Positions 20,016 to 28,760 of a stretch of 64,000 bases of DNA are shown here, piece after piece. Positions within the stretch are counted from its first letter, which is position 1; every line of letters starts with the position of its first letter. The position numbers and the translations under genes were made by a program. The notes under the pieces were generated by a model that saw only the letters and a list, made by a program, of their open reading frames with translations, did no database searches and was not told the DNA's origin. This stretch comes from Minisyncoccota bacterium. GTDB lineage: Bacteria; Patescibacteriota; JACMRA01. The stretch lies in assembly GCA_014376695.1 (NCBI GenBank), contig JACMRA010000003.1, positions 1 through 64,000 on the forward strand, written 5' to 3'.

Positions 20016-21364
20016 TAAATTCCTTTAATTGAATTGATTTTTACTTTTTGAGTTGGGGACTCAGAATTCTTTGGCTTAAAATACGAATCATAATCACTGT
20101 TAACATCATCTTTTTTTTCAGATGGGGAAGATTCATTGTGGGTCAATTTATTATGTTTCGCGGCTTCTAATTTTGATTCTACATAGCTCGGCCTTTTCAT
20201 TGTTTTATCTCCGCTTAGGTTATGATTAGAGATGTCATTTAATTTGTTCTTGGGGCTTCTATCTTGATCTAAAATTTTTCGCTCTAATTCTTCGATTTTC
20301 ATCTCTAGTTTTGCGGAGATTTTGGCAACTTGTTCTTGAATTCCATCAGACTTGTAATTGTCAGCTAGGGCCGCAGCTAACTGAGAATTAATGTCGTCGA
20401 TTCGACTACCTACGTCTTCTCGAAAATCTACAAGATCTTTGTCAATTCTTTCGATAGAATAATCTAGATTATTTTCAAATTTTTTGAGCCTTTCTGTTAA
20501 GTTATTAATTTGATATTGCAAGCTGGTGCCGCCTTTGATTTGCGTAGCATTTTTTAGCTCCTGAATTGAGCGCGCATTCTGGACATTTTCATAATTCAAT
20601 TTCAAAACTTTATCGCTAAGGATAGCGGCTTCTTGCACCATTTCCATTATTTTACTAAATAGCTTGGCTTGTTTTTCTTGAAAATCATTATTTAAATTAT
20701 AGACTTTGGTCTGTGAAGTTATAAAACCATTATACAAATCACTCACTTCTCGAGCTGACATTATTAAAGTTTCGGCTTTTTTGACATGCTCCTCCATTGA
20801 TTTTGGTTCAGTGTTAAAATTATTTCTTGGTAGTAGCGTTGGTAGGTTATCGTCGGCTGATGACACCCTTCTGTAAGGGTTTTTGCTCTCGTCAAAAGGA
20901 TCTACAAAGCTATCTTCGAATCTAGGGTCGATTTTATTTGCCTCGAGCTTTATGACAGCCTGTTTAGGGGCAGGTTTTTGAGTCTCGGCTTTTTTTGGTT
21001 GAACAATTAGTTCTGGAACTGCGGCCTCCTGTATCGGAGTGAAAGGATTTAATTGTGGATTTATATTGGGCTCGATTTGCATTTCTTGATTTTGAACAAC
21101 CGGGTCCAAAAAATGTTCTTCCTGTGGACTTGGATTGACGTTGGTTGTGTCAACAATTACTGGAGGCTGCTGGGATTTCCCTATTTCGCTCTGTTCAATG
21201 TAAATGGAGTGTAATGTGTCAACTAGTTCTTTTTGCTGGGTTTCATCTGAACCTTGCAACCAACCTAGCCACTCGTCTTTTTCTTGAGGTGTAAGAAAAT
21301 CACAAAATTGAATTGCTTCTAATGGGTTATATGGGAATCCATCTGGAAAGTGAGTAGTAGCCAT
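20015..21364 (-). CDS. Coiled-coil protein of unknown function
   Basis: A 449 aa protein that I do not recognise. The N-terminus 'FCDFLTPQEKDEWLGWLQG' resembles short helical modules that are frequent at the start of CPR proteins. A long Pro/Gln-rich linker follows (about 70-170). Residues 195-365 are heptad-rich coiled coil ('LNNDFQEKQAKLFSKIMEMV', 'EKMEIEELERKIL'-type). The tail is hydrophilic with Lys/Ser/Asp. No membrane segment is seen. A cytoskeletal, division or scaffold role is possible but not shown. It is coupled to tatD by a one-base overlap. Confidence 0.75.
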   Translation of the reverse strand: MATTHFPDGFPYNPLEAIQFCDFLTPQEKDEWLGWLQGSDETQQKELVDTLHSIYIEQSEIGKSQQPPVIVDTTNVNPSPQEEHFLDPVVQNQEMQIEPNINPQLNPFTPIQEAAVPELIVQPKKAETQKPAPKQAVIKLEANKIDPRFEDSFVDPFDESKNPYRRVSSADDNLPTLLPRNNFNTEPKSMEEHVKKAETLIMSAREVSDLYNGFITSQTKVYNLNNDFQEKQAKLFSKIMEMVQEAAILSDKVLKLNYENVQNARSIQELKNATQIKGGTSLQYQINNLTERLKKFENNLDYSIERIDKDLVDFREDVGSRIDDINSQLAAALADNYKSDGIQEQVAKISAKLEMKIEELERKILDQDRSPKNKLNDISNHNLSGDKTMKRPSYVESKLEAAKHNKLTHNESSPSEKKDDVNSDYDSYFKPKNSESPTQKVKINSIKGI

Positions 21365-21501
21365 TGTAATATATTATTTATTTAGTTTTTAATTAATTTT
21401 TATCCAAACTGAGTCTATAGGTAGAAATATAATTTATAATTTAATTTTTGACAAGTAACTTAAGGCTCAAAAACCTATTAATATTCAAGTGTATTGGTAA
21501 T

Positions 21502-21524
21502 AAAAAACTCCCCAAATGGGAAGT
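21502..21524 (-). terminator. Terminator of the 292 aa surface protein gene
   Basis: ACTTCCC/GGGGAGT stem with ATTT loop followed by six T on the minus strand, 26 bp past the stop codon. Confidence 0.85.
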
Positions 21525-21549
21525 AAATATTGGTACGATTCGGGTTATG

Positions 21550-22428
21550 TTAGATATTGAATTTGGGAATAAATCGTCGAGCAACGAAATAAAGGATAGT
21601 AACCGACATAATCGAAATTAGTGTGTAGCTGACAAGCTCTGCACTACCAGTTCTTGCGGTTGAGATTATTGTGGCTGGCTTAGTTGCGACTACTTGGGCA
21701 ACTGGTACGGGCGTAGGTTTGACTTGGACAACTTCTGGGGTTGCAGTAGTAGGGGTTGGTGTGACTTGAACGGCTGGTGTTGGAGTAGCTTGAGCAACAA
21801 TATCAGCGGCTTCAATTTCTAATATGACTTGTTGAATAGCAGGCTTTGAAGAATAGTCGGGAGATGAAAGTGCATCTTGATTAAACATTATTGAAGTCTT
21901 ATCACCAACTTTTGCGCTAGGAGATACTTTGATCACCAAGTTAATACATCCAGTTCTATTAGCTGAAAGAGCTGAAATTTGAGCTCCACCGTCAACTAGC
22001 TTGGCACTTTGCGGTCCGTAATTACTTAGCTTAGTAGGTGAAACTAATGTTGGAGAGATACCGTAACTTGTTCCTTCAGGAAAATTGTAGCAGCTAGAAG
22101 GTGCCGCTGGTTTGTCATTTTCGGCGGATGGGTCCCCTGCAAAAATATCGCTAGCTGAAGTTAGCTCAAAGGCTTGTGCGGTAGCAGTATTTTGTAAATT
22201 AGATAATACTGCAGTAACCGCAACCTTAGAGATTTTTACACTGTTTTGCTGATCGCCATATTTGAAAGCAACGTTAATGGGCACTGTTCGGTCTTGTTTG
22301 ATTTTTATTGTTGACACTGATTGGCTAAAAGTGTTAATATTCAAGCTAGATACAAGAAGAACTGAGGCTAAACTCACGGTAATTCCAAGGTTTAAAATTT
22401 TAGTTATAAGGTTGGCTTTTAAAGACAT
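21550..22428 (-). CDS. Surface protein with RTG sorting signal (cohesin-like size)
   Basis: A 292 aa secreted protein. It has a signal peptide of about 36 residues ('LGITVSLASVLLVSSLNINTFSQS'), a globular domain (40-210) of mixed strands with one Cys pair candidate ('SSCYNFPEGT', 'NRTGCINLVIKVSP'), then a Thr/Pro/Val-rich linker that looks like a wall-spanning spacer ('TPTPAVQVTPTPTT'). At the end come 'STARTG', a hydrophobic segment and 'ARRFIPK'. This is the third protein in the window with an RTG tail. The domain 'GDKTSIMFNQDALSS' is suggestive of a carbohydrate- or cohesin-type beta sandwich, but this is a guess. Single-gene unit with its own terminator. Confidence 0.75.
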   Translation of the reverse strand: MSLKANLITKILNLGITVSLASVLLVSSLNINTFSQSVSTIKIKQDRTVPINVAFKYGDQQNSVKISKVAVTAVLSNLQNTATAQAFELTSASDIFAGDPSAENDKPAAPSSCYNFPEGTSYGISPTLVSPTKLSNYGPQSAKLVDGGAQISALSANRTGCINLVIKVSPSAKVGDKTSIMFNQDALSSPDYSSKPAIQQVILEIEAADIVAQATPTPAVQVTPTPTTATPEVVQVKPTPVPVAQVVATKPATIISTARTGSAELVSYTLISIMSVTILYFVARRFIPKFNI

Positions 22429-22606
22429 ATTATTTATGTTTATTTGCTCATATTATACAGGATAATTTTCTTTTTGTAAAATCTTTTTTTTTGGATATTT
22501 AACCGAGTGATAAAAGTTATTATTTTTTACTGAATTAAATCAGCTTTTGCCAGCCTGCTATGTTTTACTTATTTCAAATGCAGATAACTTAATCTCAAAG
22601 GTTACT

Positions 22607-22635
22607 TTGACAAAATTTGATAATAAACTTTTATT
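22607..22635 (+). promoter_or_regulatory. Promoter of rpmB
   Basis: TTGACA, 17 bp, TTTATT, 42 bp before the start codon. Confidence 0.65.
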
Positions 22636-22677
22636 TAGTTTATCGAACATTAGCCCTAAAAATGAATAATATTGATT

Positions 22678-22881
22678 ATGCCCGCTACCTGCGCCCTAAC
22701 CGGAAAAACATATAAAATGACTGTAAAAAGATCTCACTCTATGCGAGGCACGCTTACCAAAGTCAAAGCAAATCTTCAAAGAATCAGAATTGGAAATAAA
22801 CTTGTTAAATTATCTACTCGAGCAATTAGGACAATGAAAAAATATTCTAACAAAAGCTTTCCTTTAGTTGTTTCTCAGTAG
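22678..22881 (+). CDS. rpmB: 50S ribosomal protein L28
   Basis: The 67 aa product matches L28: 'CALTGKTYKM' at the start (the 'C-x-x-TGK' block), 'RSHSMRGTL', 'NLQRIRIGNKLVKLSTRAIRTMKK'. L28 binds 23S rRNA domain I near the E site. Only one of the N-terminal zinc-type cysteines is present, so this is the zinc-free form. I use the ATG at 22678 rather than the upstream TTG at 22672. It is a monocistronic unit with its own promoter and terminator. Confidence 0.92.
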   Translation: MPATCALTGKTYKMTVKRSHSMRGTLTKVKANLQRIRIGNKLVKLSTRAIRTMKKYSNKSFPLVVSQ

Positions 22882-22899
22882 TGTTTCTTTTGACACTTA

Positions 22900-22926
22900 A
22901 AACCTATTACTCAATAGGTTTTTTTT
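22900..22926 (+). terminator. Terminator of rpmB
   Basis: AAACCTATT/AATAGGTTT stem with a 4 nt loop followed by a T run. Confidence 0.92.
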
Positions 22927-22966
22927 ATTTCTAATTGCACTACAAATTTTGTATACCCCTTACTTT

Positions 22967-23350
22967 ATGAATAATATTTTAACCCGAATTATTAATATTG
23001 CCAGCATAATTACAGCCCTTGGACTTGTATTTAGTTTAGGTGGCTATTTTGGTTTTAGATACAGTCAAAGCTCCAGCCCATCTCTAAATAAAAATACGCT
23101 GTCTGATTTGGAAGTTAAGCAGACTGAAACAGCTAAAATTGTTGCCAAAGAAGTGATAGGTATTCAGTTTATCAAAGCCAATCAAGAACGAAAATGCGAT
23201 GACAACCATATCATTAAAGGTACATATAACTCGGACAACGGTAACTACTACGTAAAATCGAATAAAAACTACGACCGAATTAAACCTGATATTTGCTTCG
23301 CGACCGAAGAATTCGCTCGTGATACCGCTGGATTTTTGAAAAAGTTTTGA
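22967..23350 (+). CDS. Small protein with one N-terminal membrane segment
   Basis: A 127 aa protein of unknown function. Residues 5-30 ('IINIASIITALGLVFSLGGYFGF') form a signal anchor. The rest is hydrophilic and contains two Cys ('ERKCDDNH', 'KPDICFA') that could pair outside the membrane. The start at 22967 is the first ATG and has the TATG context. It is 36 bp upstream of the adenylate kinase-like gene. Confidence 0.6.
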   Translation: MNNILTRIINIASIITALGLVFSLGGYFGFRYSQSSSPSLNKNTLSDLEVKQTETAKIVAKEVIGIQFIKANQERKCDDNHIIKGTYNSDNGNYYVKSNKNYDRIKPDICFATEEFARDTAGFLKKF

Positions 23351-23386
23351 ATTGACATTAATGCGATACTGACACACAATATTGCT

Positions 23387-24181
23387 ATGACACAAACAAA
23401 TATCCAAGACACAAATTTAGAAAATTACGATAATTTCCCTGACGTAATAATATTTTTTGGACCACCAGCAAGTGGAAAAGGCACGCAAGCAAGATTATTA
23501 TCCGAAAAATTACCTAATTACGTACACCTAGATTTCGGCGGTCAACTAAGGGAGTTTGTTAAATTGACTCTAGGATCTTATCCAGAATTATCAGAGATTC
23601 GAAAAAAGTCGTTTCGCCAAAGCCAGGACGAAAATATCGAGATAGCCTTAAGTTTGCGAGAGTCAATGATAAAAGGTCAGCCTGTCAAATCAGAGTACCT
23701 ATGGAAAATTGTTAGCAAAACAATCGATAAGGCCATAATAGATGGTAAAAAATTAATACTAGAAGGTATCGGCCGTACCTATGAAGATGGTCGAAAATTT
23801 GGTAAACTGGCTTTTGATAACAAGCTGACAGTTTGTATTTTTCATATTTATATCTCGCCTGAGCAGTCTGTCAGCAGAGCTAATCAAAGATACTACGCTC
23901 CTGGTTCGAGCCATCCACACGGCAATTATAATCAAGCTCTGCTAGAGTGTAAAAACAAAGATTTGCCATACCAGCGGCCTGAAGATACTGATTCTGAAGT
24001 AGTTATGGATAGGTATAACAAGGTCTACGCCAATATTTTTGCTAAGGTAATTTCAACTATGCAAATAGAGTCAAAAGGCAGATTATTTATCATTGACGGG
24101 CAAGACTCCGTTAGCGATGTTTATAAGCATATTTGGAAGTACTTGCAAATTTATTATAATTCAATTTCAATTTTTAAATAA
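23387..24181 (+). CDS. adk: Adenylate kinase-family nucleoside monophosphate kinase
   Basis: Adenylate kinase interconverts ATP, ADP and AMP. The P-loop 'GPPASGKGTQ' is at residues 23-32. The NMP-binding part reads 'HLDFGGQLREF', where most AdK have 'ISTGDMLR'. 'ILEGIGRT' replaces 'LDGFPRT', with the conserved Arg present. The LID region ('RYYAPGSSHPHGNYN') has no zinc cysteines and ends with 'YQRPEDTDSEVVMDRY', equivalent to 'RxDDxxExxxxRL'. At 264 aa it is longer than usual (about 215) and divergent. It could be the cell's Adk or a specialised paralogue, because no other copy is visible. A TTGACA/CACAAT promoter ends 6 bp before the ATG. Confidence 0.8.
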   Translation: MTQTNIQDTNLENYDNFPDVIIFFGPPASGKGTQARLLSEKLPNYVHLDFGGQLREFVKLTLGSYPELSEIRKKSFRQSQDENIEIALSLRESMIKGQPVKSEYLWKIVSKTIDKAIIDGKKLILEGIGRTYEDGRKFGKLAFDNKLTVCIFHIYISPEQSVSRANQRYYAPGSSHPHGNYNQALLECKNKDLPYQRPEDTDSEVVMDRYNKVYANIFAKVISTMQIESKGRLFIIDGQDSVSDVYKHIWKYLQIYYNSISIFK

Positions 24182-24187
24182 ATTACT

Positions 24188-25096
24188 ATGACTACAAAAA
24201 AAATCATTATATCAATATCAATCGTCGCGTTAATAGTTGTGAGCATGCTTGGGATAGTGTTCATTATTTTTCGCGAAGAAGTTTTAGCAAGATTCCAACA
24301 AAAGCAAATTGAGCAATCTACAATTTCTGCTCGAAGCAGCTCTCAATCCCAGCGTTCGGCATTTTATTTTCCAAGGTTTTTTAACCCCAGCGACAAAATA
24401 TATGATAACGTTAGCTCTAGCAATACTGCGACTAATCTAAGCTCGGCGGCGAGTAGATCTCTACCAGCTCTTTTTAATATCGACACGCTACCAATTCAAA
24501 AGGACAAAATGCAAAAAACTGTATATAAATCAGTCGCGTGTCCTGATAACACCAATTCAACCCATGGTATCACAGAAGTAAAGCTAAGCGACAACTCGGA
24601 ATCAAGTCTATTAATCGCTCATAAATCAATGATTTTGGACAAAAGTGATAGTTCAAACTACGAGCGAGCAATTAACTTTTTAGGCCGAAATACAGACTTC
24701 ATGGCTGATACAAATACCACCTTTGGACCTGACTATTTGCAATTTTTGAGACGGGACTGCGCTGTATCTAATATTCAAAAAATCAAAGAGTTTCGGTCAG
24801 ACCAATTCCAGAACATACCAAACACCCAAAATAACCGAGCCTTGACTGATATAAGAGGTCTAGATAATAATCTGTTTATCAATTTTAGTATTTACGGTAA
24901 AAAGGACGAAAATGTCTTTGTCATAACCAAAAGCTTTCCATATGCAGACCTACTTACGCGCGATGAGAAAGACGGATGCATGGCAAATAATGCACCAGTA
25001 AGAAGTTGTATAAAAAAGATAATAGGCAATAAGGCCGACTTAGATCAAAAATTCATCAATGAAGCCAAAAAGCTGGCAACCGATTACAGTTTCTAA
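24188..25096 (+). CDS. Membrane-anchored protein of unknown function
   Basis: A 302 aa protein. Residues 5-30 ('IISISIVALIVVSMLGIVFIIF') form one signal anchor, followed by a Ser/Gln-rich linker and a soluble domain. This has four cysteines ('SVACPDNT', 'LRRDCAV', 'DGCMANNAPVRSCIKK') that are likely to form disulfides outside. The gene starts 6 bp after adk and ends 22 bp before gatC, so it is probably in the same operon. I recognise no family. Confidence 0.65.
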   Translation: MTTKKIIISISIVALIVVSMLGIVFIIFREEVLARFQQKQIEQSTISARSSSQSQRSAFYFPRFFNPSDKIYDNVSSSNTATNLSSAASRSLPALFNIDTLPIQKDKMQKTVYKSVACPDNTNSTHGITEVKLSDNSESSLLIAHKSMILDKSDSSNYERAINFLGRNTDFMADTNTTFGPDYLQFLRRDCAVSNIQKIKEFRSDQFQNIPNTQNNRALTDIRGLDNNLFINFSIYGKKDENVFVITKSFPYADLLTRDEKDGCMANNAPVRSCIKKIIGNKADLDQKFINEAKKLATDYSF

Positions 25097-25118
25097 AAAT
25101 TACAATTACAAAAAATCT

Positions 25119-25433
25119 ATGTCTAAAATCACACCAACATCCATTGCTAAAGTGGCAAAACTATCCAAGCTGTCCCTCAGACAAGGTGACGACGAGGTAG
25201 TAATTAACAAAATCAATACCGTCTTAGACCTATCGGATGAATTACAGGCTTTGCCTACCCAGGGCGTTAATCTATTTGACGGCTGGCGTAAAAACACAAT
25301 CAGAGATCTACGCAAAGATACACCTTCGCTTAATCAATCTCAATACGAGAAAACTCGAACCAATATAATTAATCTATTTCCAAATTCTAAAGATAACCTA
25401 TTAGTCGTGGAAGGTATTTTTGAGAATAGTTAA
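25119..25433 (+). CDS. gatC: Glu/Asp-tRNA amidotransferase subunit C
   Basis: GatC stabilises the GatA-GatB complex that converts Glu-tRNA(Gln) and Asp-tRNA(Asn) to their amides. The 104 aa protein has the family pattern: 'VAKLSKLSL', 'INKINTVLDLSDELQALPTQ' and 'LRKDTPSLNQSQYEKTRTN' (the R-x-D and N-x-P-like block). The ORF track starts at 25059, but the ATG at 25119 fits the family start and the TATG context. gatA and gatB are not next to it. Confidence 0.85.
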   Translation: MSKITPTSIAKVAKLSKLSLRQGDDEVVINKINTVLDLSDELQALPTQGVNLFDGWRKNTIRDLRKDTPSLNQSQYEKTRTNIINLFPNSKDNLLVVEGIFENS

Positions 25434-25531
25434 AAGGTTTTTAAGCGCCGAAATAGGTGCCTGACATCTGCTTTTATAGCAAATATTATATCTTCTAGTC
25501 AAAAAATGCCTATACTTAGGTTCTGTTTTGA

Positions 25532-26500
25532 TTAATATACACAATTGGCTAGATCCGCTAAAATCTTAGACTCGTCCAGCTCTTGTCCGATTAAAACTAA
25601 CTTAGATTGAGTCATTGGTGTTTTGGACTCAAAAGGAGTTAGCATTTTGCTGGCGCCAACCATTTGAAATAGATATGTCCCGGTTTTAGTCTCGCCATCG
25701 GCCTGAGAAATTGCCAAATTTAGAATACCTTTTGCCCGCACGCAGTTCTCTGGAAAATTAAACTGTAGCCAGTTATCCAGTTTTTTGGGATCGAGAGCCG
25801 CTTGATTGTCCGAAATAAAGAACACTTCTTGATAATTGTTATGATTATGTTCGTGGTGGTGCCCTGATTCTTTTGTATTAATAGCTTCTTTTTGGTCAAG
25901 AATGCGATCGATCGACCAGCTATTATTATCGATTAGAAGAGTTGTCTTGAGTTCTTGATTAATATTAATCAGGATTGAGGCTTCCGGGTTCATTTTTGAT
26001 ACCTCTTTTTTGATTTTTAGTATGTCTTCTTGACTCTGACTTTGGACTTTGTTAATAACAATGATGTCGGCAAATTTTAGTTGATTGAGAGCTATCTTTG
26101 CATCAGTATTTTTTTTGTGGAAATTCTCAATGTCGATCACACAAACGATTGAATCGAGAGCAACTTGATTGTTAAGATTGTTCATCACAAAAGTATCAGC
26201 AATAGGCTTTGATTCGGCTAAACCAGAGGCCTCTATTAAAATGTAGTCAACATCTGTATCTTGGATAAGTTTTTGGGTTGCTGTATAGAGATCCGTTCGT
26301 ACTATGCAACACATACATCCATTTGACAGCTCGACAATTTCTTCGCCTGAATCTTCGACTAGTTGACCATCGATACCAACTTGGCCGTACTCATTGATAA
26401 TTAATCCAAATTTTTTATTAGGATTTTGCTCGATTATTTGCTTGAGGAGAGTGGTTTTTCCACTTCCCAAAAAACCAGTAAGTATTGTAATCGGTATCAT
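25532..26500 (-). CDS. CobW/COG0523 family GTPase, probable metal chaperone
   Basis: A G3E GTPase. Walker A 'GFLGSGKTTL' is at residues 8-17, the family's metal-binding 'GCMCCIVR' (CxCC) lies near 60, and the GTP base motif 'INKVQ' near 150. A histidine-rich stretch 'GHHHEHNHNN' sits before the C-terminal domain. COG0523 proteins deliver zinc or cobalt, and the His-rich loop and CxCC fit zinc transfer. At 322 aa it is normal length. The gene follows secG by 3 bp and is transcribed with it. No Zur site or zinc-specific paralogue was seen. Confidence 0.88.
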   Translation of the reverse strand: MIPITILTGFLGSGKTTLLKQIIEQNPNKKFGLIINEYGQVGIDGQLVEDSGEEIVELSNGCMCCIVRTDLYTATQKLIQDTDVDYILIEASGLAESKPIADTFVMNNLNNQVALDSIVCVIDIENFHKKNTDAKIALNQLKFADIIVINKVQSQSQEDILKIKKEVSKMNPEASILININQELKTTLLIDNNSWSIDRILDQKEAINTKESGHHHEHNHNNYQEVFFISDNQAALDPKKLDNWLQFNFPENCVRAKGILNLAISQADGETKTGTYLFQMVGASKMLTPFESKTPMTQSKLVLIGQELDESKILADLANCVY

Positions 26501-26503
26501 AAA

Positions 26504-26737
26504 TTAAAAGAATAAACTTATACCTCTCAAAACTACAAATGCTACAATTGAAATAACGGTTAAATTGACGACATATTTTTCGATTCCTCGCCTAGTCAAG
26601 TAAACCTGTCCAGCTCCTCCAAAAGCAGATCCGATACTAGCGCCGCGTTGCTGAATTAAAATTAGACCTGTAACTAAGGCGAGGACGGACGCTTGGAGGA
26701 TTAATAGCCAGTTGTAAGTGGAAATATTGAGAAACAT
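26504..26737 (-). CDS. secG: Protein translocase subunit SecG
   Basis: A 77 aa protein with two membrane helices (7-27 and 55-75) joined by a Gly-rich cytoplasmic loop containing 'LIQQRGASIGSAFGGAG', the SecG signature. SecG assists SecYE during ATP-driven export. It lies between tRNA-Lys and the COG0523 gene on the minus strand. Confidence 0.92.
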   Translation of the reverse strand: MFLNISTYNWLLILQASVLALVTGLILIQQRGASIGSAFGGAGQVYLTRRGIEKYVVNLTVISIVAFVVLRGISLFF

Positions 26738-26799
26738 ATTCTAAAAAGTTATTTTTGTTTATTTTATTTGGAACTGAAAAAAATTGCGTTTTGAAACGA

Positions 26800-26875
26800 T
26801 GGTGGATTCACTGGGACTCGAACCCAGGACCAAAGGCTTAAAAGGCCTCTGCTCTACCAACTGAGCTATAAATCC
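26800..26875 (-). tRNA. tRNA-Lys (UUU)
   Basis: A 76 nt cloverleaf with encoded CCA. The anticodon loop CTTTTAA gives UUU. The acceptor pairs GGATTTA with TGAATCC through one G-U-type pair. It is the first gene of a transcript that continues into secG. Confidence 0.95.
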
Positions 26876-26889
26876 TTCTTTATAATCAT

Positions 26890-26918
26890 ATTAAAACAGA
26901 AAATCAATAATTTGTCAA
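26890..26918 (-). promoter_or_regulatory. Promoter of tRNA-Lys-secG-COG0523 operon
   Basis: TTGACA, 17 bp, TTTAAT on the minus strand. Confidence 0.75.
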
Positions 26919-26956
26919 TACAATTTTTTTGCCCGTATTTGGAGTAAATAAAGATG

Positions 26957-28021
26957 CTATTTAGACTGTAAAATTGAGCTTATTGTCTCAAATTCGTTAA
27001 CAATTCTAATTTCTTCGTCTAGCTGAATTTTGTAGGTTTTAGCGACATAGCTTTTTATGGCGGATAAGTATTTTTCTACGTCCTGTGAGGTACCGGCGGC
27101 ATTACTTTTGCCTCCGTGTAAGTTATTGGTCAATATATTGCAATGACCGTATTTCATTTGGATGCCGTTGATTGAAGTTTTTATGCTTGGGCAATCATTT
27201 AACAATTTGGCTACAGGCAGCCGGTTATTGTATATCCATTCTGGGTTAATTAGCGAGCGTGAGGCTTGAGACAGATTCGATACTTCGATGTTTTTGAAAG
27301 TGGAGCCAGGGCTTTTGAGATTTTTTGGATAATTAAAATCGCGAAGTTTGGCGATGTGTAAATATGAATTTTGGAGTTCAATTATTTTATTTTTATTGAC
27401 CGCTTTATGTGATTTTAATGATATTTTGACTATCAAAAACTTGTGTTTTGAAGTTTTAAAAAGCGATGTGCGATAGCCAAATTCACACTCATTTTGGTTG
27501 TAGGTTTCGAGACTATTATAAATAATTGCTTGTAAATTAAAAAGGGGAGATTTTTTTTGAAGCTCGCACAGTCGAAAGAATTTATCTAAGTTGATAACCG
27601 TTACTTGATTTATTAATTCCGATATTTCAACGCCGTAAGCACCTGCGTTGCCATAAACTGCCCCGCCTATAGATCCAGGAATTCGATTCAATTTGTCAAA
27701 TTTGGTCAGTTTACGGATTAAACAGATATCTACAATATCCTGTAAAATGGCTCCAGTATCAGCTTCTATACTCTCAAAACACGTGTTTTTAATTGTATTA
27801 AATTGACTAAGGTTGATCAGGCACGATCGCTCATCAAATGTTTCTCCAAAAATGGTATTAGAGCCGCCTCCGATAATATAAAACTTATAATCCAACTTAA
27901 ATATAGTTAAGAGATTAATGGCTAATTGATCAAGATTCTGTGGAAAAAACACGTGTTTTATGAGTCCTCCGATTCTGGTAGTTGTCATTGAACTTAGCTT
28001 GTATAGTTTCTGCTGAGGCAT
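26957..28021 (-). CDS. murB: UDP-N-acetylenolpyruvoylglucosamine reductase
   Basis: MurB reduces the enolpyruvyl group to form UDP-MurNAc in peptidoglycan synthesis, using FAD and NADPH. The FAD domain has 'YIIGGGSNTIF' and 'RIPGSIGGAVYGNAGAYG'. The catalytic Ser lies in 'SPGSTFKN', and the C-terminal Glu in 'DEEIRIV'. The 354 aa length and the 'Y' loop-like stretch 'ECEFGYRTSLFK' fit type I MurB. Its presence shows a peptidoglycan wall. It follows yraN with 24 bp between. Confidence 0.93.
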   Translation of the reverse strand: MPQQKLYKLSSMTTTRIGGLIKHVFFPQNLDQLAINLLTIFKLDYKFYIIGGGSNTIFGETFDERSCLINLSQFNTIKNTCFESIEADTGAILQDIVDICLIRKLTKFDKLNRIPGSIGGAVYGNAGAYGVEISELINQVTVINLDKFFRLCELQKKSPLFNLQAIIYNSLETYNQNECEFGYRTSLFKTSKHKFLIVKISLKSHKAVNKNKIIELQNSYLHIAKLRDFNYPKNLKSPGSTFKNIEVSNLSQASRSLINPEWIYNNRLPVAKLLNDCPSIKTSINGIQMKYGHCNILTNNLHGGKSNAAGTSQDVEKYLSAIKSYVAKTYKIQLDEEIRIVNEFETISSILQSK

Positions 28022-28045
28022 TATAATTGGATTGTATCGGGCTAT

Positions 28046-28432
28046 TTATAAAGAATGAACGGGGAAAATTGAAACTTTACCAGAATCCAAGCAAAAAATT
28101 TCTATCTTGATAAAAAAATGTTTAAATAATTGGTTTTTGATCAAAAAGTATGCCAAACCGCTTTTTATATTGGTCAATTTTGTGGCGTTAATACTATCGA
28201 TAGCAGTTCCAAATTTGTTTGATTGCCTGACCTTTACTTCAACGATTAGTAGGATATTATCTTTTTTGAGGATTAAATCAATTTCAGCGCGACGGCCAGC
28301 GCGACCTTTTTGGTAGTATTGAAAATTTTTGGTAACTAGAACCCAGCCATCTTCTTGGTAATAACTAAGTGCGATATTTTCGCCTTGAGATCCGATAGAA
28401 CTCTTAGATAAAATTTCAAATTGTTCGGGCAT
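28046..28432 (-). CDS. yraN: UPF0102 family endonuclease-like protein
   Basis: A 128 aa protein matching YraN: 'GSQGENIALSYYQEDGWVLV' at the start, 'RRAEIDLILKKDNILLIVEVKVR' (restriction-endonuclease fold with catalytic E-x-D and E-V-K), then 'FGTAIDSINATKLTNI'. YraN relatives are thought to act in DNA processing. It starts 73 bp after tRNA-Asp and precedes murB. Confidence 0.88.
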   Translation of the reverse strand: MPEQFEILSKSSIGSQGENIALSYYQEDGWVLVTKNFQYYQKGRAGRRAEIDLILKKDNILLIVEVKVRQSNKFGTAIDSINATKLTNIKSGLAYFLIKNQLFKHFFIKIEIFCLDSGKVSIFPVHSL

Positions 28433-28504
28433 TAATTATGATTTTGATTCGAAAAAGACAACAAAAAAACCATACTAGTCTTGTATGGCAAAATTCGTAT
28501 TTTA

Positions 28505-28581
28505 TGGCGGGACTGGCGGGACTCGAACCCGTGACCTCTGCCGTGACAGGGCAGCGCTCTAACCAACTGAGCTACAGACCC
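28505..28581 (-). tRNA. tRNA-Asp (GUC)
   Basis: A 77 nt cloverleaf with encoded CCA. The anticodon loop is CTGTCAC. The acceptor stem GGGTCTG/CAGTCCC has one T-T mismatch at pair 4-69, and the other arms are perfect. Confidence 0.93.
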
Positions 28582-28600
28582 AAAATTAAAGTATTAATTC

Positions 28601-28674
28601 TGGTGGCGGGGCCACGATTCGAACGTGAATCTCTTGGTTATGAGCCAAGTAAGCTGCCATTGCTCCACCCCGCG
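28601..28674 (-). tRNA. Initiator tRNA-fMet (CAU)
   Basis: A 74 nt cloverleaf with encoded CCA and anticodon loop CTCATAA. It is assigned as the initiator because position 1 (C) cannot pair with position 72 (C) and because the D stem has the A11-U24 pair. Both are bacterial initiator marks. The anticodon stem, CTTGG/CCAAG, has two G-C pairs next to the loop instead of the usual three. Confidence 0.88.
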
Positions 28675-28687
28675 GTGATTACATAAA

Positions 28688-28716
28688 GTAATATTATCTT
28701 TTTTTAAATTTGTCAA
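28688..28716 (-). promoter_or_regulatory. Promoter of the tRNA-fMet/tRNA-Asp cluster
   Basis: TTGACA, 17 bp, TATTAC on the minus strand, 14 bp before tRNA-fMet. Probably also serves yraN and murB. Confidence 0.7.
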
Positions 28717-28760
28717 ACATGTTTTTTTAGTTTATGGATATAAATATCAAATAGCGACCT

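Noticed and set aside
25433-25531. Possible riboswitch or terminator between gatC and the COG0523 gene
   Set aside because: No stable hairpin with T run or known aptamer motif is visible.
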